A stretch of DNA of 64,000 nucleotides from SVQP01 sp045650025 (lineage in GTDB: Bacteria; Bacillota; Clostridia; Oscillospirales; CAG-272), in NCBI GenBank assembly GCA_045650025.1, contig JAZRQR010000157.1, forward strand, positions 1 through 64,000. Direction: 5' to 3'. Positions 23,708 through 32,500 of the stretch are shown one piece after another. The notes below the pieces were generated by a model. It was given only the letters and a program-made list of their open reading frames with translations, did not search any database and was not told where the DNA came from. Position 1 is the first letter of the stretch. Every line of letters begins with the position of its first letter. Both the position numbers and the translations under genes were made by a program.

Positions 23708-25303
23708 ATGAAACGTTGCATCGCATTTCTTTTGAGTACCCTCATGGCGCTTTGCGTGCTGAGCGCTTGCAATTCCCCCACGCCCCCTCCCTCCGAGGAC
23801 ACCACGCAAGCAGAAAGCGCGGACACGCAGGCAGAGGTGACCACCCAAGCCCCCATCGAGCAGACTACACAGCCCATTCCCACCATTCCTCCCGAGCAGG
23901 CAACCGCTCCCGAGCAGGTGGTGCAGAGCTTGGACGCGAATGCCGTGATCATGCAGATCGGCACCTCGACCAATCAGGTGCTGCTGCACGGCAACACCTG
24001 GGAAGAGATTCAGGCAGCCTTTACCGCTGCAGGCTATGCCCCCGTGCAAGCCACGCTGCTAAGGGACACCCACTTAGAGACCGTGGTGCTGTACGGCAAG
24101 GACGTGACGCTGACGCTGCAAAACACGCAGGAGGGCGCGTACGCCATCTGGGAGCCTTACCAGCCCGACACCCTTTCCCTGCTGCAGCCCAACGACAAAA
24201 CCGGCACAGGAGCTGTGACGCTGGCGCAGATTGGCATTGCGCGCGAGGAGGAGGAAGACAACCCACTCAACGGCATGTGCTATATCTACAAGCTCTCGGA
24301 TGGCTCTGCTTTGATCATTGACGGCGGCTTTAACACCAAATCCTGCCGCAACAACGTGCTGGGCGCGCTTAAGGCGCTGGATATTGCCAAGAACGAGGAC
24401 GGCAAATATCGCATTACCGCATGGATCTTCTCGCACGGACACAAGGACCACAGAGCCACGTTCATCGGCTTTGGCAAGAATTACGGCGATCAGGTTGAGC
24501 TGCAATACGTCATGTACAATTTTCCCCTCAGCCCCGGTACGCTGACCGCTTCCACCTTTGATCTGGTCAACTTTGAGACCAAATGGAAGGAATACTACCC
24601 CGGTGCACAACACGTGGTGGCGCACGCAGGTCTTGCCTATCACTTTGATAACCTGACCATTGAGGTGCTCTACTCCCCTGAAATGCTGTACGCCCCCGAC
24701 CAAAGCATTGTGTACTACAACGACACCAGCCTGATCCTGCGCGCCGATTGCAGCGGCACGCGCACACTCTTTATGGGTGACGCGGGCGAAAAGGCAGCCA
24801 CGCTGACCTGGAGTCATTACGAAAAGAGTGCGTTCGCCTCCGATATGCTGCAAATTACGCATCACGGCTTTAACACGGGCGAGAGCTCGCACAACTGGAA
24901 GCACATCAAGCAGATCTATAACGCCACGGGCGCCACGCTTGCCCTTTTGCCCATGACCAGCCGTCTGGAGGGTGACGCGCGAAACGGCAGATACACGGTC
25001 ATTGTGGGGCACGGCGGTGCCAACTATCAGATGTCCTTTTTTATCAACAAGCGCGACAAGCAGGACTACTCCTCGGTTACGCAAGAGGCTTACATGGAAT
25101 TTGTGGAGCAGGTGGCGGCGGGCACCAACAAATACCCCACGCTGTTCGGCTATGACGGCATTAACACCATCACCTCCGCAGACGGGCTTGTGACCTACAT
25201 TGCAGGCAGCGAGACCGCGCCCATGGTCACCCTGTTTGAGCTGAATGCCAACGGTGCAACGGTTACATACAACGCATTACTGGCAAATTGGCTGGGAAAT
25301 TGA
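23708..25303 (+). CDS. Secreted metallo-beta-lactamase-fold lipoprotein
   Basis: The 531-aa product has a lipoprotein signal (lipobox LSAC near residue 19) and a Thr/Pro/Glu-rich linker to about residue 80. A metallo-beta-lactamase fold follows with the motif FSHGHKDH near residue 243, LFMGDAGEKA, and LQITHHGFNTGES. This matches the ComEC-C/late-competence-like branch of MBL hydrolases, which includes secreted nucleases and phosphodiesterases. The C-terminal about 100 residues are unassigned. It has its own promoter and an AAGGAG site. The nearby kinase and purC make a nucleotide-related role plausible but unproven. Confidence 0.86.
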   Translation: MKRCIAFLLSTLMALCVLSACNSPTPPPSEDTTQAESADTQAEVTTQAPIEQTTQPIPTIPPEQATAPEQVVQSLDANAVIMQIGTSTNQVLLHGNTWEEIQAAFTAAGYAPVQATLLRDTHLETVVLYGKDVTLTLQNTQEGAYAIWEPYQPDTLSLLQPNDKTGTGAVTLAQIGIAREEEEDNPLNGMCYIYKLSDGSALIIDGGFNTKSCRNNVLGALKALDIAKNEDGKYRITAWIFSHGHKDHRATFIGFGKNYGDQVELQYVMYNFPLSPGTLTASTFDLVNFETKWKEYYPGAQHVVAHAGLAYHFDNLTIEVLYSPEMLYAPDQSIVYYNDTSLILRADCSGTRTLFMGDAGEKAATLTWSHYEKSAFASDMLQITHHGFNTGESSHNWKHIKQIYNATGATLALLPMTSRLEGDARNGRYTVIVGHGGANYQMSFFINKRDKQDYSSVTQEAYMEFVEQVAAGTNKYPTLFGYDGINTITSADGLVTYIAGSETAPMVTLFELNANGATVTYNALLANWLGN

Positions 25304-25342
25304 CCACACCTAAAATTTTCACAAAAATTTTTTGAGATTTTT

Positions 25343-25371
25343 TTGAGATTTATTCAAAAAAGCTCTATACA
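25343..25371 (+). promoter_or_regulatory. Putative promoter of purC
   Basis: TTGAGA (25343-25348), 17 bases, TATACA (25366-25371), about 55 bases before the AGGAG site. No riboswitch is visible in the 128-base gap. Confidence 0.5.
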
Positions 25372-25431
25372 AATGACTAAAATCGTGGTAAAATGATACT
25401 GTAAAATTTTTTCCGCAAAGGAGCTTCTTTT

Positions 25432-26130
25432 ATGAAATTGGTTTACAAGGGTAAAACAAAGGACGTATACGCACTTGACAACGGCAACGTTATGCTCAAG
25501 TTTAAGGACGACTGCACCGGCAAGGACGGCGTATTTGATCCGGGTGAAAACAGCGTAGGATTGACCATTGAGGGCATCGGCAAGGCAAACCTGAAGTCCT
25601 CTATCCACTATTTTGAGCTGTGCCGCGCTGCAGGCATCAAGACCCACTACGTTTCCGCAGACGTAGAGAATGCGACTATGGAAGTTCTTCCCGCGGAATG
25701 CTTCGGTAAGCCCCAGGGTGGCGGCGGACTGGAGGTCATCTGCCGTCTGGTTGCGACCGGCAGCTTTGTTCGCAGATACGGCGAATACATCAAGAACGGC
25801 ACCACTTTACCCGGTGGCTACGTTGAGTGCACCTTTAAGAACGACGAGAAGGGCGACCCGCTGGTTACCGGCGAGGGTCAGGTAGCACTTGGCATTATGA
25901 CCGCTGAGATGTTTGAGTCCCTGAAGGCACAGACGCTGGCGATCACCAAGATCGTTGCTGACGACCTCAAGTCCATCGGTCTTGACCTGTGGGACATCAA
26001 GTTTGAGTTCGGCTACCACAACGGCGAGGTCGTGCTCATCGACGAGATCGCGTCCGGCAACATGCGCGTTTACAAGGGTGACACCATCGTTGAGCCCACC
26101 GCGCTGACCGAAATGATCAATAACAGATAA
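25432..26130 (+). CDS. purC: Phosphoribosylaminoimidazole-succinocarboxamide synthase (SAICAR synthetase)
   Basis: PurC joins CAIR and aspartate with ATP in de novo purine synthesis. The 232-aa protein starts with LVYKGKTKDVYALDNGNVML, has VICRLVATGSFVRRYG in the middle and LIDEIASGNMRVYK near the end. The last motif is shorter than the usual DE.LTPDSSRFW form, marking this as the compact, divergent PurC type found in some Clostridia. It stands alone rather than in a pur operon, and lies downstream of the MBL lipoprotein. Confidence 0.88.
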   Translation: MKLVYKGKTKDVYALDNGNVMLKFKDDCTGKDGVFDPGENSVGLTIEGIGKANLKSSIHYFELCRAAGIKTHYVSADVENATMEVLPAECFGKPQGGGGLEVICRLVATGSFVRRYGEYIKNGTTLPGGYVECTFKNDEKGDPLVTGEGQVALGIMTAEMFESLKAQTLAITKIVADDLKSIGLDLWDIKFEFGYHNGEVVLIDEIASGNMRVYKGDTIVEPTALTEMINNR

Positions 26131-26204
26131 GAAACACGAAAGCTTTCGGCAGAGGCATTGCGCCTCTCCCGATTTTGTGAATAAGCGAGTGTGACTCGTA
26201 AGCA

Positions 26205-26405
26205 TGCCCCCCTCCGGGAGGGGGGATGGTGCGCGCTGCTTTGAGCCAAGCGCAGGGGGGAGAGCGCGAGGAGAATCGGTTTGCTCGAGTAATATCCTAA
26301 CGCAGGAAGCCAAGATGCAAACCACGCAGAAATTCATTATATTCGCGTTCTCCCCCTTTGAATATCCCCATCGGGATATTTTCCATCCCCCTCCCGGAGG
26401 GGGAC
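26205..26405. repeat. Palindromic intergenic element with CCCCCTCCGGGAGGGGG ends
   Basis: CCCCCCTCCGGGAGGGGGGATGG (26207-26229) is matched in inverted orientation by 26383-26405. Each end is also a palindrome. A further half-element resembling the 5379 repeat (ending CCCTACA) lies at 26433-26457. The 26131-26524 gap holds no convincing gene. Confidence 0.65.
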
Positions 26406-26493
26406 TTGTTTAGAAATTCGCCTGCTTACACAGGATCGCCGTGATGTCGATCCCTACAATATTAACTGCATAAACATTCTGCGCAATTAAGAA

Positions 26494-26521
26494 AACACCG
26501 GAGTTCATCACTCCGGTGCTT
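26494..26521. terminator. Terminator of the PH-like membrane protein gene
   Basis: CACCGGAGT/ACTCCGGTG stem with a CATC loop and T-rich flanks on both strands. Confidence 0.8.
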
Positions 26522-26524
26522 TTA

Positions 26525-27169
26525 TCATGGATCAAATTTCTCAATCTCACCGTTTTTTTCAAGCATTTTCAATCGATGCTCAACTGCCTTTGCGGTTCCT
26601 GCAGAGATTTTGAATACGTGATCATGCCCTTGTACAACTACGTGAACATAGCAAATCCTACCCTGATACTCCAAACGCAGATCGTCCACTCCATCTGTTT
26701 GATAGGTATATATGCGGAATTTGAATATCCGCACCTTTCCGTCTTGGTAAATTGCCACGCCGCGACACGTTATAGCATAAATACCAAACACAAATACCGC
26801 GCCGCACGCGATCAACGCCAAAACCAGCAGTGCCTTATGCTCGGACAGTCCGACAACGGCATACAGCAACGCAATTACCTCAACACCAACCAGCAAGCAC
26901 ACCAGCGCAGTCGTCTGCACAATATCGTACAAAAACACAAAGGTGCGCGGTTTGATTTCCCGGAAATAAAGGACGATGATATAGATCACCGCTACAACGA
27001 TCGCAATACACAGCCAATACCAAGGGTTCACATAAACCTCAAAAGCAGAAAGCGGATCGGGGGCTCCGCGCCAAACCAATTCAAGCAAATCAAAAATCGG
27101 CGCAATCATACCCATCAATATCGCATAGAGTATTACCCTGCCAACATGGCGAAGTATCTTGTTCTTCAT
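26525..27169 (-). CDS. Membrane protein with C-terminal bacterial PH-like domain
   Basis: The 214-aa protein has four hydrophobic segments (about residues 8-28, 48-70, 80-103 and 109-135), followed by a soluble beta-rich domain starting GVAIYQDGKVRIFKFRIYTYQ that resembles bacterial PH-like (DUF304-type) modules. No catalytic residues are visible. The start at 27169 has AAGGGGGAG upstream; an in-frame ATG 18 bases earlier lacks a site. Monocistronic, with its own terminator. Function unknown. Confidence 0.75.
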   Translation of the reverse strand: MKNKILRHVGRVILYAILMGMIAPIFDLLELVWRGAPDPLSAFEVYVNPWYWLCIAIVVAVIYIIVLYFREIKPRTFVFLYDIVQTTALVCLLVGVEVIALLYAVVGLSEHKALLVLALIACGAVFVFGIYAITCRGVAIYQDGKVRIFKFRIYTYQTDGVDDLRLEYQGRICYVHVVVQGHDHVFKISAGTAKAVEHRLKMLEKNGEIEKFDP

Positions 27170-27243
27170 ATGGCTCCCCCTTTTCAAACCTCTTCACATA
27201 TATAGACGCTTTTTTTCGGAAAAAGTGCACCGATTTCGAAATT

Positions 27244-27280
27244 TTTTCAAAAAATCCCCGAACTTTTTTCGGGGATTTCT
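27244..27280 (-). terminator. Terminator of the cysteine desulfidase gene
   Basis: An 11-bp stem AAATCCCCGAA/TTCGGGGATTT followed on the minus strand by a T-rich tail. Confidence 0.85.
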
Positions 27281-27284
27281 CTTA

Positions 27285-28553
27285 TTATCTTCTCAGCATG
27301 ATCTCAATAATCTCTCTGTCGGTGTCCTTCATGCCCTCGCGCGCCATATCGCTGACGTTGTCGATGGTATTTTCCACGCCCTTGGTGACAATGCCGTCGC
27401 CGCCCACGAACTGCTTGCCCTGCATGTACATATGCATACCGAGTAGACCCGCCTCGACGCTGGACGCGATTTTTGCCGCGCAGCTTGCCTTGGCACCGTC
27501 GCAGATCACGCCCGAATTGATGGCAAGACCGTTGACCACGGTGTGTGCGATCTCGCGGTACTTACCGCCGTGCAGATAGGTCACACCGGCAGCCGCACCG
27601 CAGCCTGCGCTGGTTGCGCCACAATAGGCGGAAAGCGCACCGATGCCGGTTTTCAGACGCACGGTGACCAGATTAGACACAACTAACGCGCGCAACAGCT
27701 CCTCGTGCGACACGCCCATTTCCTTTGCATACACGATGACGGGCAGCGAGGTAGTCATACCCTGGTTGCCGCTACCCGAATTAATGACAACGGGCAACTC
27801 GCAGCCGTTCATTCTGGCATCCGAGCCTGCAGCCGCGTATGCCTTTGCCTTGTTCGCCACGCTATCACCGTATGCCGCGAGCAGCACCTTACCGATCTGC
27901 GAACCGTAATTGCCGCGCAAGCCCTCCTCGGCAATGGCAGAATTGTACTCGATCTGTCGCTCCAGCACCTCGCGCACGTCCTCGATCTCTACCGTATCGG
28001 CAAACTCCACGATACGCTCCACGCTCAGCAGCTCGTAATGCGATTCCTCGCGCTCCACCTTCTCGGGCTTTGCCGCAAACAGCACTTCCCCGTTGCGCGT
28101 CACGCGCTCCACGTGCGTGTGCTTGTTGGTCAGCAGCACGCTTGCGCTGTCCTCGCCCGCAAATACCGTCACGCCAATCGAAAACACACAATTGCCGTCC
28201 GCGCGCTTGACCTCGATGGGGGTTGCATCGCGGTATACGCTGATCTGCTTGATCTGCTCGGGCGTGACACCGGAGATGACCTCCAGCTCGCAATACGGGT
28301 CGCCTGCCACAATGCCTGCAGCCGAAGCCGCCTCAATGCCCTTGAGGCTACCCGTGTGCGGAATAAACACGCTCTTGACGTTCTTGATCACGTTGCCGCT
28401 GACGTCCACGCGCACGCGATCGGGCATCTGCCCCAACGCTGCTTTTGCAATCGCTGCCGCATACGCAATGGCGATCGGCTCGGTGCAGCCCATCGCGGGA
28501 ATCAATTCCTTATGTAAAATGGCGACGTACGCCTCATAAATGTACTTGTCCAT
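27285..28553 (-). CDS. L-cysteine desulfidase/serine dehydratase alpha family protein (UPF0597, CyuA/YhaM)
   Basis: The 422-aa protein shows the family landmarks: GCTEPIAIAYAAA near residue 22, the VINSGSGNQGMTTSLPVIVYA motif near 255, and Cys-rich AYCGATSAGCGAAAG and SGVICDGAKASCAAK segments. Characterised relatives use an Fe-S cluster to break down L-cysteine to pyruvate, ammonia and sulfide. The ATG at 28553 follows GGAG. It lies 23 bases after the YitT gene, so the pair may be co-transcribed. Confidence 0.92.
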   Translation of the reverse strand: MDKYIYEAYVAILHKELIPAMGCTEPIAIAYAAAIAKAALGQMPDRVRVDVSGNVIKNVKSVFIPHTGSLKGIEAASAAGIVAGDPYCELEVISGVTPEQIKQISVYRDATPIEVKRADGNCVFSIGVTVFAGEDSASVLLTNKHTHVERVTRNGEVLFAAKPEKVEREESHYELLSVERIVEFADTVEIEDVREVLERQIEYNSAIAEEGLRGNYGSQIGKVLLAAYGDSVANKAKAYAAAGSDARMNGCELPVVINSGSGNQGMTTSLPVIVYAKEMGVSHEELLRALVVSNLVTVRLKTGIGALSAYCGATSAGCGAAAGVTYLHGGKYREIAHTVVNGLAINSGVICDGAKASCAAKIASSVEAGLLGMHMYMQGKQFVGGDGIVTKGVENTIDNVSDMAREGMKDTDREIIEIMLRR

Positions 28554-28576
28554 AGCTATCTCCACTCAAATCAGGA

Positions 28577-29446
28577 TCAAATGCCGCGGAATCCCTTACC
28601 AATAATCTCACTGCTATTGGAAACGATGACAAACGCACCGGGGTCGATCTCTTTGACGATCTTGCGCAATCTTGCACCCTCGACACGTCGGCAAACGGTC
28701 AGCAGAACCGTTTTCTGTTCACCGGTATAACCACCCACACCTTGGATTTTGGTAAAGCTGCGGTGAATGCCTGCGGTGATGTACTTGCTGATCTCATCCG
28801 GCTTGGTGGTCACGATAGTGAAATACTTGCAGGTGTTCATGTTTTCGATTACGCCGTCTACCAAGAACGCCTTGGCGAACAAGCCCAGAAGCGAAAACAG
28901 ACCCGTTTGCATGCCAAATACCCAAAATGCGCTGACTGCAATTACAAAGTCAGTAAGCAGCAGTGCCTTACCGATATCCAAATGCGTGTATTTTTTCAAA
29001 ATGAGTGCCACAATATCCGTACCGCCCGACGAGGATTCGGTCATGAACAGCAAAGCGGAACCAATTGCCGTCAACAGGATCGCATATACCAGCTCCAAAA
29101 ACGGCTGATTGGTGAAGGGACCTGTCATGGGGCAAAGATGCTCCAGCGCGAACGTGCCAAAGGAAAACAGCAGACTGCAATACACGGTTTTGATGGAAAA
29201 GCCCTTGCCAAGCACCGCAAAGCCCACGATCAGCAACAGCACGTTGATGACAGTCAGCACGTTACCCGAGGTCAGATATTGCGCAATACCCGGCAAATAT
29301 TGACTTGCAAAACCCGCTACGACGACCGCAATACCGCTGACGCCGCCTGTGGAAAATCCATTGGGAATCTTAAAAAAGTACACTCCGACCGTTGTCAGAA
29401 GAATGCCCAAATTCATTAGTGCGAAATTTTTGAATTTTTGTTTCAT
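28577..29446 (-). CDS. YitT-family membrane protein (DUF2179)
   Basis: The 289-aa protein has five or six hydrophobic segments in its first 200 residues, including FFKIPNGFSTGGVSGIAVV and MTESSSGGTDIVALILKKYT, which mark the YitT family. A C-terminal DUF2179 domain follows (TAGIHRSFTKIQGVGGYTGEQ, VDPGAFVIV-like end). These proteins are common in Firmicutes and of uncertain transport role. The ATG at 29446 follows AAGGGGAC. Confidence 0.92.
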   Translation of the reverse strand: MKQKFKNFALMNLGILLTTVGVYFFKIPNGFSTGGVSGIAVVVAGFASQYLPGIAQYLTSGNVLTVINVLLLIVGFAVLGKGFSIKTVYCSLLFSFGTFALEHLCPMTGPFTNQPFLELVYAILLTAIGSALLFMTESSSGGTDIVALILKKYTHLDIGKALLLTDFVIAVSAFWVFGMQTGLFSLLGLFAKAFLVDGVIENMNTCKYFTIVTTKPDEISKYITAGIHRSFTKIQGVGGYTGEQKTVLLTVCRRVEGARLRKIVKEIDPGAFVIVSNSSEIIGKGFRGI

Positions 29447-29476
29447 AATGTCCCCTTTTCGCCTTTTCTCTACATT

Positions 29477-29505
29477 AGTATATATTGCCGCGCCCAAAAA
29501 GTCAA
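29477..29505 (-). promoter_or_regulatory. Promoter of the YitT-desulfidase pair
   Basis: Minus-strand TTGACT (29505-29500), 17 bases, TATACT (29482-29477). Confidence 0.8.
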
Positions 29506-29530
29506 GAGGTGTCGCGCAAAAACGCAAAAT

Positions 29531-29567
29531 AAGGGCTGAACCTTGCGGTTCAGCCCTTGGTTTTTTT
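29531..29567. terminator. Terminator after the 1617-aa surface protein gene
   Basis: AAGGGCTGAACC/GGTTCAGCCCTT stem with a TTGC loop. T-rich flanks occur on both strands. Confidence 0.8.
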
Positions 29568-29571
29568 GTAA

Positions 29572-32500
29572 TTACTCTGCGTCAGTTTCCTGCGCGGGAG
29601 CTTCCTCCACAACGGGAGCTTCCTCAACTGCGGGAGCTTCCTCGACTACGGGAGCTTCCTCGACTGCGGGAGCTTCCTCAACTGCGGGAGCCGCTTCAGG
29701 AGCGTTGGGCTGCAGCTTTACTGCATGACCACCGGTCAGAGTGATCATCTTGATTGCCTGCAGCGAGAAGCCGTTTGCCTCAACAGTCAGTGCCTTGTTC
29801 AGGTCGCCGTCTGCCAGAACCTTGACTCTCTTGCAATCGGATGCGATAAGCTTCTTAGCCTTGAGCGAGTCAATGTCAACCTTGTCGCCGTTCTCGTAGT
29901 GCTCGTTGAGCGTGCCTACGTTTACAGCACCCATCTTACCGGTTGCTGCGCTTGCAACCAGAACAACTGCGCCAACTGCCTGAGCGTCGGTCATCAGTGC
30001 GTCAACCTCGGTTGCGGTTACGTGCTCGACTACTGCAACGGGAGCAGCCTCAGGAGCGGGCTCAACAACAGGAGCAGCTGCTGCTACCTGTGCGTCGGTC
30101 TTTTCCTCTTCCACAGCCTCAGGAGCGGGCTCTTCAGTAGCAGGACCCTTGGGGAAGATGTTGTGACCGTACAGGATGTACGCAACGATCAGAACTGCAA
30201 TGAATACCAGCAGGATGATCAGGAAGATCCACCAGCCGTTCTTCTTATCCTCTTCATCTTCGATGGACTCGGTGCCGGACTCGGTTTCAGAATCGGGAGC
30301 AGAAGTATCCTCGGTGGTTACGGAGGACTCGGGAACGTTGGTGCCGGACTCGGTCTCAGTCTCAGTCTCAGTCTCGGTCTCGGTCTCCTCGGGAGTGGTT
30401 TCTTCAGGAGTGGTGGTCTCCTCGGGAGTGGTTTGTTCAGGAGTGGTAGTCTCCTCGGGAGTGGTCACCTCAGGGGCGGTGGTCTCTTCGGGAGTGGTCA
30501 CCTCAGGGGTGGTCTCTTCGGGAGTAGTTTCCTCGGGAGTGGTTTCCTCGGGGGTAGTCTCCTCAGGAGTGGTTTCCTCGGGAGCCGTGGTCTCCTCGGG
30601 AGCGGTGGTCTCGGTCTCGGAGGTTTCGGGCGTTACAGCCTGGGTGTGACCGCAGACGCATTCGCCGTTTACGTGAGTATGCGCCTCAACGTTCTGGTAG
30701 CCACATACGGAACAGGTCTGCCAGTGGTTCGCATCGTCGTAGTGATAGGTAGTGCCAAATCCGTGTGCTTCCTGGATCTGAACCTCATAGAAGTCATAAT
30801 CCTGTGCATCACTTGCAAACTTATCAGCGGGATCGTAGTATCTGACGCCCCACTTCCACTTGCTTACGTAGTGGCCGTTTGCATCGGGAGCTGCAACTGC
30901 TGCAAATGCAGGAACGTCAGCAGCGTCCAGAGTCTGACCAAGGTCAGTATTGATGGTAACAGTCTTGATCAGGCTACCGTCCAGACCGTAGAAGTTTACG
31001 GTGTAGAGGTACTGCTCGTAGTTGACTGCATAGTAGGAGAAGTGCGTGGTGGTGAAGGTCAGAGCGTCGCCCTCAGAGACAACGGGCTGCTTTTCAACAC
31101 CGTTTGCGCCTACGAAGTAAGCGTAACCGTGGAACTTAGCGGAATCGTTTGCGAAAGGAACGGTGATGGTTGCCTTACCGGAGGTAAATGCAGAACCGGT
31201 CAGATCGAAGCTGTAAACAGCATCGTAGTTATAGAAGTCTGCATCTGCAGGCCACTCGATCTCTTCACCCACAACGGTGGAAACTGCGAAGGAGATCTCG
31301 TCTGCAGTTGCGTTGCTCTTGATGTTGAGCAGTGCTGCGTTGTCCAGCAGAATGGTAACTGCGTGTCCGGAGCCGTTTTCGCCAACAACCACCTGCAGGG
31401 TAACGTCAGCGTTCATCTCCGCCAGCTGGAAGAGAACTGCGGGGATAACGGAGGATGCGGTCCAACGGTTGCCTACCTGCTGGTAGTCACCCATGGTCAG
31501 AACGAACGTGTCGCCGTTCAGGGTTACGTTGCTGTTTGCATCAAAGTGTGCAACAGCGGTATATTCTGCATAGTAATCGGTGTGTGCGGTTACGTTGTTC
31601 AGTGCGGTGCCGTTTGCCTGGTACCAGCCCTTGAAGGTGTAGCGGTTCACCAGATCCATCTCCTTAGCGGGAGCTTCGGGAGTTGCGGGAACGGTGTTGT
31701 ACTTAACCTCTACGGAGGAGATCAGCTTGTCGCCTGCATAGAAGTTAACGGTTGCCCACAGGTCAGCCTCGTAGGTTGCATGTGCGGTTGCGGGAACGAT
31801 TGCGGTGTTCCAGCCCTTGAAGGACAGAACGTCAGCAATTGCCTCTACCCAAGCGTTCTCGGGAGCAGGCATGGTGCCGTAGGGTACTTCTACCGTGTAG
31901 GACTTGTCTGCTACAACAAAGGTTACGTCAGCGGTGTAGTCAGCTACGTAGGTAGCGTCACCGGTAACAACGGGAAGCTCTGCGCCAAAGCCCTTCCAGC
32001 CCTTGAAGTTCAGGGTGTCGAAGAGGTACAGATCAGCGTCCAGAGAAGGAACGGTACCGTATGCGAAGGTCTGGGTGTACAGAGTGCCGAGAACGTCAAA
32101 GGTGATGGTGTACTCATCCACAACCTTCTTAACGGTTACAACGGTATCTGCAGCGGGCATAGTCAGCAGTACGTCACCGTACGCGTCCTGTGCAACCAGC
32201 GTATAGCCCTCGGTCTTGAGGTCGGAGTAGTAAGGAGCGAGCTGCGCGCCGTAAGGCAGGAAGCCCTCGAAGATCAGGCTGCCCTTCTCGTCCACGAACT
32301 TAACAGAATACAGATCTGCAACGGTTACGGTGAAGGAGACGTCAGAGGTTACGTCGCGGCTGGGAACGTAGTTGCCCAGAGTGATGCTCTTACCAAATGC
32401 GGTAATGGTTACATTATCAAGAATATTCTTGAGCCAAGCGGTGGGGTTGTAAGTAACGTCGAAGCCAAAGCTGAATACGCCGTTGCCCTTGTAGGTATCG

